A stretch of DNA of 12,834 nucleotides, taken from the NCBI GenBank assembly GCA_947628355.1, contig CANQZO010000026.1, forward strand, positions 1 to 12,834, given 5' to 3'. Shown in pieces: positions 1-7,300 of this stretch. Both the position numbers and the translations under genes were made by a program. The DNA is from Candidatus Gastranaerophilales bacterium (GTDB taxonomy: Bacteria; Cyanobacteriota; Vampirovibrionia; Gastranaerophilales; Gastranaerophilaceae). The notes under the pieces were generated by a model that ran no database searches, had not been told where the DNA came from, and saw only the letters and a program-made list of their open reading frames with translations. Position 1 is the first letter of the stretch. The number at the start of each line of letters is the position of its first letter.

Positions 1-220
1 TATTATTGCGCTATGATTGCGGCTTTATACAAATCCCCCCCCCGAAAGAGTGGAAGTTTCTTTTATATTCATATTAGGTGTATAATCGTTTTTAGTACAC
101 ATATATGTTTTTTATACCTTTAAAATAAATATATTGTATTCTGTGTATTCGGTAAAACATTTATAAAATAATTATCTCAATTATAAGTATAATGTCAAAC
201 AGGTAATAATTGAAAAAAGA
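1..220. other. Left-edge intergenic region with C9 tract
   Basis: No gene can be supported here. The stretch is AT-rich apart from a run of nine C at 35-43. On the + strand, frame 1 stays open from the window edge to a TAA at 121-123 (40 codons), and frame 3 stays open to a TAG at 75-77 (24 codons). Either could be the tail of a gene entering from the left, but neither shows a recognisable protein motif. On the - strand a 15-codon reading frame (72 to 25) crosses the run as Gly-Gly-Gly but has no SD. No hairpin terminator for the leftward gene at 221 was found. Confidence 0.5.
171..198 (-). promoter_or_regulatory. Candidate leftward sigma70 promoter
   Basis: On the - strand an exact TTGACA (198-193) is followed by a 16-base spacer and GATAAT (176-171), one mismatch from the -10 consensus. 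It would start a leftward transcript near 164, just past the end of the U32-like gene, heading for the window edge. The exact -35 is uncommon by chance, but the region is so AT-rich that a coincidental -10 is likely. Confidence 0.35.
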
Positions 221-1327
221 TTAAAAATTTAGATTATAATTTTTAAAGTGTTTTCTTATATTTTCTGCACAATTATAACAATACCTGCATTCATCTCCGC
301 ATATCGACGCGCATAAATGTCCTTTTTTTACAAAATATTTTATATTAGGTAAATACGGTTTTATATCTTTTACTTTAAAGTCCATATTTCTTCTTATGTA
401 ATAATGAATCAGATATTTTAATTTGACATCTTCAATATTTTTATAATTATCAATACCCTTTAAGAATAGCAGAAAATATTTTAAATAATCGCCACTTAAA
501 AATTCCTCACTATTTCTTCCTACCAGTTTAAACTGTTTAATTCCGATTTTTGAATATTCTTCTACTTCCCAAGGATAAATATTTTTTCCTATACAGAAAT
601 TTTCCAGTGTATTTCCCAATATACTACAGGAATTATTAAACCAATTACTTTTTAAGTCGTCATCTAATTCTTTTATTTTAGGATTATAAATTGTCGGGAA
701 AGACATAGCATGCCAAAATCTAAAGGGGCATCCGCCTAAACAACCTTCATTTAACATTATTTCTATATTTAGATTAGGGTATAACTTACGAATTGTCTTT
801 AAGAATTTAAAATTCTTGTTTACATCATGCGAGGGAACTATTTGTTTTATTTGCGGGAATTTTATCATTAAATTTTGGATTTGTCTTACTTGGGTATACT
901 CAAACGATGTAGAAACATATAATTCCATATCAGGATAATGTTTTGCTATATATCCCATTAATTGAATATTAGAAATTCTTAATTTTTTTAAATCTTCGCT
1001 TCTTAGTTTATTAATCAAATTATCAAGTTTTTCAAGCTGTTTTAATAAAAAAGGACTTTCATTAAATAAAGGTTTAGGAGAATTTAATAAATATATAAAA
1101 TCAAATCCTTTTTCACGCGAATAATTTATAATTTTTTTCCAATAATTAAAATCAGTAATATTTTGAAGAAGCATGCGATTTTGTTCAAATGTGGTTTTAT
1201 CTTTATCACTCAATGGTAAAGCAAAATAAACATTTGTAATTTTACTCTTTTCTATTTGATTATTTATTGAAAGCAGCTTATCAATAAATTTTTCTTCCAG
1301 AGGCATGGGTACTGAAATTTCATTCAT
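221..1327 (-). CDS. U32-like TIM-barrel protein with predicted Fe-S cysteines
   Basis: This 368-residue protein resembles the peptidase U32 / collagenase-like family. Characterised members (UbiU, UbiV, TrhP, RlhA) are not proven proteases: they carry a [4Fe-4S] cluster and support O2-independent hydroxylation of ubiquinone precursors or of RNA. Family signs are the block around 193-206 (Asn-Glu-Gly-Cys-Leu-Gly-Gly-Cys, then a His), C234 and C245, and Tyr-Pro-Trp-Glu-Val at 251-255 leading to Phe-Lys-Leu-Val-Gly-Arg at 266-271. C196, C200, C234 and C245 are the likely first cluster. The C-terminus adds C339, C343, C347, C350 and C353, a possible second metal site. The classic U32 peptidase signature is absent, so the substrate is unknown. 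There is no signal peptide, so it is probably cytosolic. The ATG has a good promoter 33-61 bases upstream but only a weak SD. The gene is very AT-rich. Substrate and partner are not visible from the neighbours. Confidence 0.75.
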   Translation of the reverse strand: MNEISVPMPLEEKFIDKLLSINNQIEKSKITNVYFALPLSDKDKTTFEQNRMLLQNITDFNYWKKIINYSREKGFDFIYLLNSPKPLFNESPFLLKQLEKLDNLINKLRSEDLKKLRISNIQLMGYIAKHYPDMELYVSTSFEYTQVRQIQNLMIKFPQIKQIVPSHDVNKNFKFLKTIRKLYPNLNIEIMLNEGCLGGCPFRFWHAMSFPTIYNPKIKELDDDLKSNWFNNSCSILGNTLENFCIGKNIYPWEVEEYSKIGIKQFKLVGRNSEEFLSGDYLKYFLLFLKGIDNYKNIEDVKLKYLIHYYIRRNMDFKVKDIKPYLPNIKYFVKKGHLCASICGDECRYCYNCAENIRKHFKNYNLNF

Positions 1328-1359
1328 GCTATTAAAACTTTCATACTTCCATATTTAAT

Positions 1360-1388
1360 ATAATATTTTATTAAAATAGAAATGTAAA
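1360..1388 (-). promoter_or_regulatory. Promoter of the U32-like gene
   Basis: On the - strand TTTACA (1388-1383) is followed by exactly 17 bases and TATTAT (1365-1360), each one mismatch from consensus. Transcription would start near 1353 and give a leader of about 25 bases before the ATG at 1327. It lies back to back with the control region of the divergent reductase gene. Confidence 0.55.
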
Positions 1389-1397
1389 GTTATAATA

Positions 1398-1428
1398 TTG
1401 ACTAATAGTAACTCTCATCTGATAGGAT
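1398..1428 (+). promoter_or_regulatory. Possible long-spacer promoter of the reductase operon
   Basis: TTGACT (1398-1403) is followed by 19 bases and TAGGAT (1423-1428), which is preceded by TG to give an extended -10. A 19-base spacer is typical of promoters remodelled by MerR-type activators, but no such regulator is encoded here. A better -10 match, GATAAT at 1426-1431, would leave a 22-base spacer. The element is therefore uncertain. Confidence 0.25.
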
Positions 1429-1456
1429 AATTTAGAAATAAAGGAAGGGGGTAAAA

Positions 1457-2464
1457 ATGCAATACAGATTATTAAGAGAAATTCAAGTAAGTCCTATTGG
1501 TATGGGCTGTATGGGATTTTCACACGGATACGGACAAATTCCCGAAATTGATTATTCAATAGAAGCAATCAGAAGCGCTTATGAATTTGGCTGTACGCAT
1601 TTTGATACTGCTGAAGTATACGGCAGAGAATTATATTACCCCGGACACAACGAAGAAATAGTCGGAAAAGCAGTAAAACCTTTCAGAAAGGATATTACGC
1701 TTGCTACCAAAATTCATATTGATGAAAAAGAAATTCAGAACGGAAAACCTTTATATGAACATATAAAAGAACATTTAACGGCTTCATTGAAAAGATTAGA
1801 GACTGATTATGTCGATTTATATTATCTTCATCGTTTAAATGAATTTGTACCCGTTGAAGATGTTGCGGAAGTTATGGGTAAACTAATAAAAGAGGGAATA
1901 ATAAGAGCGTGGGGTTTATCGCAAGTTTCGGTTGAAACCCTTGATAAAGCGCACAAAGTAACTCCCGTAAGTGCAATACAGAGTTTATATTCAATGCTTG
2001 AAAGAGATTTGGAAAAAGATATTTTTCCCTATTGCATTAAAAATAATATAGGAGTAGTTCCCTTTTCACCGATAGCAAGCGGATTTTTATCGGGAAAAGT
2101 TACAACCCAAACAAAATTTGAAGGTGACGATGTTAGAAAATTTGTTCCGCAATTATCAAAAGAAAATATTATTGCAAATCAGCCGATATTAGATGTTATA
2201 GGTAAATTTGCAAAAGAAAAAAATGCAGCAAATGCTCAAATCTCTTTAGCCTGGATGCTTCATAAATACCCGAATGTTGTTCCAATTCCGGGCTCTAAAA
2301 ACAAAGAAAGAATTTTGGAAAATCTTGGTGCTTGGAATGTTGAATTAACGGAGAGTGAATTTAATGAACTTGAAAATGCACTTAATCAATGCAAAATATA
2401 CGGGCATAGAGGAAATCTTGAAACTCAGCAAAGCACTTTCGCTAAAAATTGGTATAATAAATAA
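1457..2464 (+). CDS. Aldo/keto reductase
   Basis: This 335-residue cytosolic protein is a (beta/alpha)8-barrel oxidoreductase that reduces carbonyl groups with NADPH. All four catalytic residues of the family are in place: D50 (in Phe-Asp-Thr-Ala), Y55, K85 and H125 (in Tyr-Leu-His-Arg). The N-terminal Gly-Met-Gly-Cys-Met-Gly at 15-20 and the late Pro-Ile-Pro-Gly-Ser-Lys at 276-281, which binds the nucleotide phosphate, are also typical. Length is normal for the bacterial single-domain group. A strong purine-rich SD (GGAAGG at 1443-1448, followed by more G) supports the ATG at 1457. The stop at 2462-2464 is one base from the next start, so the two genes form an operon. The physiological substrate cannot be read from sequence; its partner suggests quinone, aldehyde or other electrophile reduction. 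Confidence 0.93.
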   Translation: MQYRLLREIQVSPIGMGCMGFSHGYGQIPEIDYSIEAIRSAYEFGCTHFDTAEVYGRELYYPGHNEEIVGKAVKPFRKDITLATKIHIDEKEIQNGKPLYEHIKEHLTASLKRLETDYVDLYYLHRLNEFVPVEDVAEVMGKLIKEGIIRAWGLSQVSVETLDKAHKVTPVSAIQSLYSMLERDLEKDIFPYCIKNNIGVVPFSPIASGFLSGKVTTQTKFEGDDVRKFVPQLSKENIIANQPILDVIGKFAKEKNAANAQISLAWMLHKYPNVVPIPGSKNKERILENLGAWNVELTESEFNELENALNQCKIYGHRGNLETQQSTFAKNWYNK

Positions 2465-2465
2465 T

Positions 2466-3314
2466 ATGAAAAAATTTTTAATACTAATTTTAATAATTTT
2501 GTTTATTTCGTCTGATATGTCTTATGCAATGTTAACAAGGAAAGCGAGAGAAAATAATATGGCAAGGATTACACAAACGGCGGGCAGGGACGCATTAGGC
2601 AGTTTTGCTCCCGATTTTGCTCATTTTAATGATGATATTTTATTCGGAGAAAATTGGAATAATAGTGATATAGATACAAAAACCCGTTCTATAATAACAG
2701 TTGTAGCTCTTATAAGCCAAGGTATGACTGATACATCTTTAAAGTATCATCTGCAAAATGCTAAAAACCATGGTGTAACAAAAGAAGAAATAGCGGCTAT
2801 TATAACAAATACCGCATTTTATGCGGGCTGGCCCAAAGCCTGGGCGGCTTTTAACTTGGCAAAAGATGTTTGGACTGATAATTCGACTGCTTTAACCGAC
2901 AAAGAAAAATACCAAAAGACAATATTTTTCCCTATTGGTGAAAAAAATGACGCTTTTGCAAAGTATTTTACCGGACAAAGCTACCTTTACCCCATTTCAA
3001 CTTCGCAGGTAAAAATGTACAATGTAACATTTGAACCAAAATGCAGGAATAATTGGCACATACATCATGCCAAATCAGGCGGAGGACAAATATTAGTAGC
3101 AATCGGCGGGAAAGGTTATTATCAGGAATGGGGAAAGACGGCAGTAGAAATGCTCCCCGGAGATGTGATAAATATTCCTGCGAATGTTAAACACTGGCAT
3201 GGCGCCGCTTCTGACAGCTGGTTTTCGCACATAGCTGTTGAAGTTGACGGTACGGAAACTTCTAACGAATGGCTTGAAAAAGTTAGTGATGAAGAATATA
3301 ACAAATTAAATTGA
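2466..3314 (+). CDS. Exported CMD-cupin fusion protein
   Basis: This 282-residue protein fuses a carboxymuconolactone decarboxylase (CMD) domain (about 30-136) to a cupin (about 180-262). It begins with a Lys-Lys pair, a long Ile/Leu core and Ser-Tyr-Ala at 19-21, a good signal peptidase I site, so the mature protein should lie outside the cytoplasmic membrane. The CMD part keeps H95 and the Gly-Val-Thr-Lys-Glu-Glu block at 103-108 but has no cysteine, so AhpD-type peroxidase chemistry is excluded. In the cupin, H198, H200 and H243 are likely metal ligands, with Gln208 near the usual Glu. I chose the ATG at 2466 over one at 2355, which lies inside the reductase gene and would bury the signal peptide. 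There is no clear SD; the one-base gap implies translational coupling. The substrate is unknown. Confidence 0.88.
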   Translation: MKKFLILILIILFISSDMSYAMLTRKARENNMARITQTAGRDALGSFAPDFAHFNDDILFGENWNNSDIDTKTRSIITVVALISQGMTDTSLKYHLQNAKNHGVTKEEIAAIITNTAFYAGWPKAWAAFNLAKDVWTDNSTALTDKEKYQKTIFFPIGEKNDAFAKYFTGQSYLYPISTSQVKMYNVTFEPKCRNNWHIHHAKSGGGQILVAIGGKGYYQEWGKTAVEMLPGDVINIPANVKHWHGAASDSWFSHIAVEVDGTETSNEWLEKVSDEEYNKLN

Positions 3315-3315
3315 T

Positions 3316-3702
3316 TTATCCTTTAAGATATGTTTTTGTCTGAGTGCTTGATACATTCGGAGTTCTTTTAAGGTATATAACTTCACAATAATCTTTTAAA
3401 TAGTCAAACTTGCCTTGCCAATCATCTCCCATAATAAAAATATCGGCTTGATATTTTATAATATCTTCCGTTTTTTGTTCCCAATTATTTTCGGGAATAA
3501 CCAAATCAACATAACGGCACCCCTCAAGCATTATTTTTCTTTGATTGTAATTGTAATAAGACTTCTTATTTTTTATTGCATTAAATTCATCGCTTGATAA
3601 TCCAACTATTAAATAATCACCCAGCGATTTTGCTCTTTTAAGCAGATTTATATGCCCAAAATGCAATACGTCAAATGTTCCGTATGTAATTATTCTTTTC
3701 AA
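3316..3702 (-). CDS. tagD: Glycerol-3-phosphate cytidylyltransferase (TagD-like)
   Basis: This 128-residue enzyme should join CTP and sn-glycerol 3-phosphate to make CDP-glycerol, the donor for glycerol-phosphate surface polymers. It aligns along its whole length with my recollection of Bacillus subtilis TagD. The nucleotide-binding His-Phe-Gly-His is at 14-17, the Met-Gly-Asp-Asp-Trp block at 91-95, and the C-terminal Arg-Thr signature at 113-120 ends Ser-Ser-Thr where TagD has Ser-Thr-Thr. The start codon is TTG at 3702-3700, fixed by an AAGGAA SD six bases upstream; no ATG fits. No glycerophosphotransferase or other polymer gene is adjacent, so it is an orphan here. Its stop codon is one base from that of the convergent CMD-cupin gene. 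A related nucleotidyltransferase specificity is possible but less likely. Confidence 0.88.
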   Translation of the reverse strand: MKRIITYGTFDVLHFGHINLLKRAKSLGDYLIVGLSSDEFNAIKNKKSYYNYNQRKIMLEGCRYVDLVIPENNWEQKTEDIIKYQADIFIMGDDWQGKFDYLKDYCEVIYLKRTPNVSSTQTKTYLKG

Positions 3703-3708
3703 TAATTT

Positions 3709-3714
3709 TTCCTT
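3709..3714 (-). promoter_or_regulatory. SD site fixing the tagD TTG start
   Basis: AAGGAA on the - strand lies six bases before the TTG at 3702. With no in-frame ATG near the start of the conserved domain, this site decides the start codon. Confidence 0.7.
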
Positions 3715-3772
3715 ACTGTTTACTAATTAATTCGTTAAAAAATAGTAAAAAATATTAATTGAATAAATTAAT

Positions 3773-3811
3773 AATAGCATATAAAACTATAAAAATATAC
3801 ATTTAATAGCA
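3773..3811. repeat. AATAGCA direct repeat, possible operator
   Basis: AATAGCA occurs at 3773-3779 and 3805-3811, 32 bases apart start to start (about three helical turns), each preceded by TTAAT or TTTA-like sequence. The pair lies between tagD and the XRE gene. In so AT-rich a gap it may be chance. Confidence 0.25.
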
Positions 3812-3866
3812 AATTAAATTATTCTTTTTAGTCGTTTCCTTTTATATCATAAAAAAGAGGAAATTA

Positions 3867-4193
3867 ATGAAATCACTAAAACAAAAACTGGGCGCCAGAA
3901 TACAAGAAATAAGAAAAAGTAAAAGTATAACACAAGAAGTTCTTGCTGAAAAAATTGATATAGATAAGCCAAATTTAAGCAACATAGAATGCGGGAAAAG
4001 ATTTATGACCGCCGAAACATTGGAAAAAATAGCAAGAGCGCTTGATGTGGAAGAAAAAGAGCTTTTTGATTTCGGTCATATAAAAGAACGGCAAGAACTT
4101 ATAAAATATTTGACTCAAATCATTGATAATGCAGATGATAAGGAATTAAAATATATATATAAAGTTGTTTCGTCGTTGAAATATTTAAAATAA
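3867..4193 (+). CDS. XRE-family helix-turn-helix regulator
   Basis: This 108-residue protein has an XRE/Cro-type DNA-binding domain at about 8-66. Visible landmarks are Ile-Thr-Gln-Glu-Val-Leu-Ala-Glu at 21-28, Pro-Asn-Leu-Ser-Asn-Ile-Glu at 35-41 for the recognition helix, and Leu-Asp-Val-Glu-Glu-Lys-Glu-Leu-Phe at 59-67. The remaining 40 residues are charged and helical and could support dimerisation. There is no sensor domain and no toxin-like partner next to it. A strong GAGG SD six bases upstream fixes the ATG. The 164-base gap shared with divergent tagD holds two AATAGCA copies that might be operators. Such stand-alone regulators often repress themselves; the targets here are unknown. 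Confidence 0.88.
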   Translation: MKSLKQKLGARIQEIRKSKSITQEVLAEKIDIDKPNLSNIECGKRFMTAETLEKIARALDVEEKELFDFGHIKERQELIKYLTQIIDNADDKELKYIYKVVSSLKYLK

Positions 4194-4198
4194 TATGT

Positions 4199-4226
4199 TT
4201 GCCTTTTTTTCGGTTTAATGTATAAT
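4199..4226 (+). promoter_or_regulatory. Promoter of the SNF2 helicase gene
   Basis: TTGCCT (4199-4204, four of six -35 matches), a 16-base spacer and a perfect TATAAT (4221-4226) lie just after the XRE stop codon. Transcription should start near 4233, giving a leader of about 78 bases before the ATG at 4311. I saw no riboswitch-like folding in that leader. Confidence 0.5.
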
Positions 4227-4310
4227 ATTTGTTGTGAAGAGATTACAGGTTGTTTCTGCTAAATATTCAAGAATTTGATTATTTTTTTGCAGAGTTACTA
4301 AAGAGATTTC

Positions 4311-7300
4311 ATGACAGAGTGTAACTTTAATTTTAAGTATTTAAAAGATAATTCAACGCCGGGAAGCTGGAGACGCGGTTATGAGTACCATCAAAAAGAG
4401 CAAGTGGCGTCATTTGAGGCTGGTAAAACAGGTGTTAAGGCTAAAGTAAAAGGTAATTTTAAGTCCTTTTATGATGTTGAGCTTAAATTTAAAAAAACGG
4501 GAGTTGAACCCTCATGCTCATGTCCTTTAAAAGAAAAATGGTGTAAACACGCAATAGCGGTTGCTTTTAAAGCAATAAACGATCATGTTTATGATGAGTT
4601 TTTAGAGCGCAGATTTAAAATTAAACCCGATTACTCGGATAGCGAAACTCAAATGAACGAAAACCCTATGGGCAGATATATATTCCACTTTAATGCCAAA
4701 AGACGCCAGAATTTCTTTTCCATTCTTGTTATGGACAGAAATACGGGTAAAGTAATCAGAGATTTAGAGGGGCTTTTAAAAGCTGTTATTGCTGCTCAAA
4801 GAACCGATGAGAATTTTGAGTTAAATAATTCTCAAAAGGTAGAACTGGCAATATTTCAGCAGTTAATGAAAAATTCAAGGCTCGATAAAAAAGCAGGCTG
4901 GTATGATATTCCTATAGCTAAATTTGACGGGTTTTTCCAGCTTTTATCCAAGGCTGATGACGTAATTGACGGCAAAACAAAGGATAAACTCGTTTTTTGT
5001 CCTGATGAGTGGAAACTGTCTATGGCGGTTAATTTTTCCATGGTCGGAAATGTATTATTGTCATTGTATTGGAAGCGTCCCGATAAAGAAGATATAATTC
5101 CGTTTGAGGAAGTCAGATATTTTTCTCGTCAATTAAAATGGGGTAGATATAAAAATAAAATATTTCCGATAAATATAGCTCTGTCGGCACTGCCTCAAAA
5201 TCTTATAAAATCAACTTTTACGGACGTTAAGGATTCTGAGGGTGCAAAATTTTTATATGAGGAACTGCCGAAATTAAGACAGTTAATTCCATGCGAAGTT
5301 TCTGAAATTATCGATAAATTAACTCTTGAGCAAAGACCGCCCATAAATGTTGTAACAATGGGGCTTGATTATGACGGGGCTTTAAAGGCGGAATTGGAAT
5401 TTGATTACGACGGAACGCGTGTTGCATATTCAAAAGCGGCATCTAAAAGTCCTTATGTGACAATTAAAAAACCGAAAGAAGACCTTTTATACTGGGTAAA
5501 AAGAAATATTGCGCACGAAGAAAGTGCTTATCAAATGCTTTTAGCTTGCAAATTTGCGCCTATGCAGACAAATAATCTTGCAATTGAAAAAGAAAATGCA
5601 ATTGATTTTTACAATTACTACTTAAAGCGTGCAGGCGAGGGCTGGAAATTTGAAGAAAAAGACGATATGAGCTTCTTTAAATTATCGCCTAAACCTTTTG
5701 AAATGGTTGCGGATATTGATTTTGCAGTTAATTCAACAGACAGTTTTGAGGTTAATTTATACGGAAAAGTCGGCGATGAGGAAATTCCTTTTGACGAAAT
5801 TTATAATTTGATTGTTGAGGGTGATAAGTATTTAAGAGTTAAAAACTACGGATTTGTTGAGGTTCCGGGGCAGGATATTTTCTCAATATTAAAATCATTT
5901 AATACTTTTGATGTTTATAAAAATGAAGATAATAAATATATAGTAAAAACCTTTAGGGCAGGGCTTTTATCGGAGATGCAGAACTTAGGCTTTAAACTTA
6001 AAATGAGTCGTAAATTTTCTGCATTTTGGAAGCAGATATCAACATTTTCAACAATGGATAATGCCCCTCTGCCAAAAGATATTAATGCAGAGTTAAGAGA
6101 GTATCAGTATAAAGGCTTCAGCTGGCTGTGGTTTTTGTATAAATACGGACTGAACGGTATACTTGCTGATGATATGGGGCTTGGTAAAACACTGCAGGCG
6201 CTTACACTGTTACAAAAGGCAAAAGAAAAAGATAAGAAAGCACCAAGTTTGGTAATCTGCCCGACTTCCGTTGTTTTTAACTGGGAAAACGAAGTTCAAA
6301 AGTTTATTCCGTCATTGAAATGTTTAAAATTAAGCGGAACTGAGCGTAAAGAACATTTTAAAGAAATTCCGAAATACGATATAATTATAACAAGTTATGC
6401 GCTTATAAGACGTGATATAGAAAAACTTAAAAAATATGAATTCAGATATATTATTTTGGATGAATCGCAAAATATTAAAAATCCTGAGTCCATAACGGCT
6501 AAGTCCGTTAAATTGCTAAACGGACAGCATAAACTGGCGCTTTCGGGTACTCCGATTGAAAATAAACTGGAAGAACTATGGAGCGTATTTGACTTCTTAA
6601 TGCCCGGATTTTTGCTTAATTTGTCCGAATTTAATTACAGATACGTTACACCGATTGTGGACAGGGGCGAAAAAATAGTTGAAAAACGATTAAAATCACA
6701 GATTTATCCGTTTATATTGCGCCGTATGAAACGTGACGTAGCAAAAGATTTGCCCGATAAAGTTGAAAACATTGCGTACTGCGAACTTACTCCCGAACAG
6801 CACGATTTCTATCTTGAAGTGCTTGATTCAACAAAAGAAGAACTGTTTAAATCCATTGCGGAAAACGGACTTGAAAAAAGCCGTATGAGCATATTCTCGG
6901 CATTGTTAAGACTTCGCCAAATCTGCTGTCACCCGCGGCTTTACGATAAAGAAAATAAAAAAGGTATTGAAACTTCGGGTAAATTTGAACAGTTAAAATC
7001 AATGCTGGAAGAAATAATTTCCGAAGGTCACAGAATACTGTTATTCTCGCAATTTGTAGATATGCTTGATATAGTAAAAGAATGGCTTACAAAAGAAGGC
7101 ATAAAACACGAATACTTAACAGGCTCGACAAAAAACAGGCAGGAGGTTGTTGAAAGGTTTAATACTGATGAAACAATCCCGATATTTCTTGTCAGCTTAA
7201 AAGCCGGCGGAACAGGTTTGAACTTAACGGGTGCGGATTATGTAATTCATTATGACCCATGGTGGAATCCTGCTGTTGAAGATCAGGCGACAGATAGAGC

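Noticed and set aside
25..72. Phase-variable leftward gene through the C9 tract
   Set aside because: With 8, 9 or 10 bases in the tract, every frame meets a stop within the window, and the 15-codon frame has no SD.
2355..2465. Longer start for the CMD-cupin gene at 2355
   Set aside because: It lies inside the aldo/keto reductase gene in another frame and would place 37 residues before a textbook signal peptide.
3867..4193. XRE protein as the antitoxin of a toxin-antitoxin pair
   Set aside because: No small toxin-like gene is next to it; the neighbours are tagD and a helicase with its own promoter.
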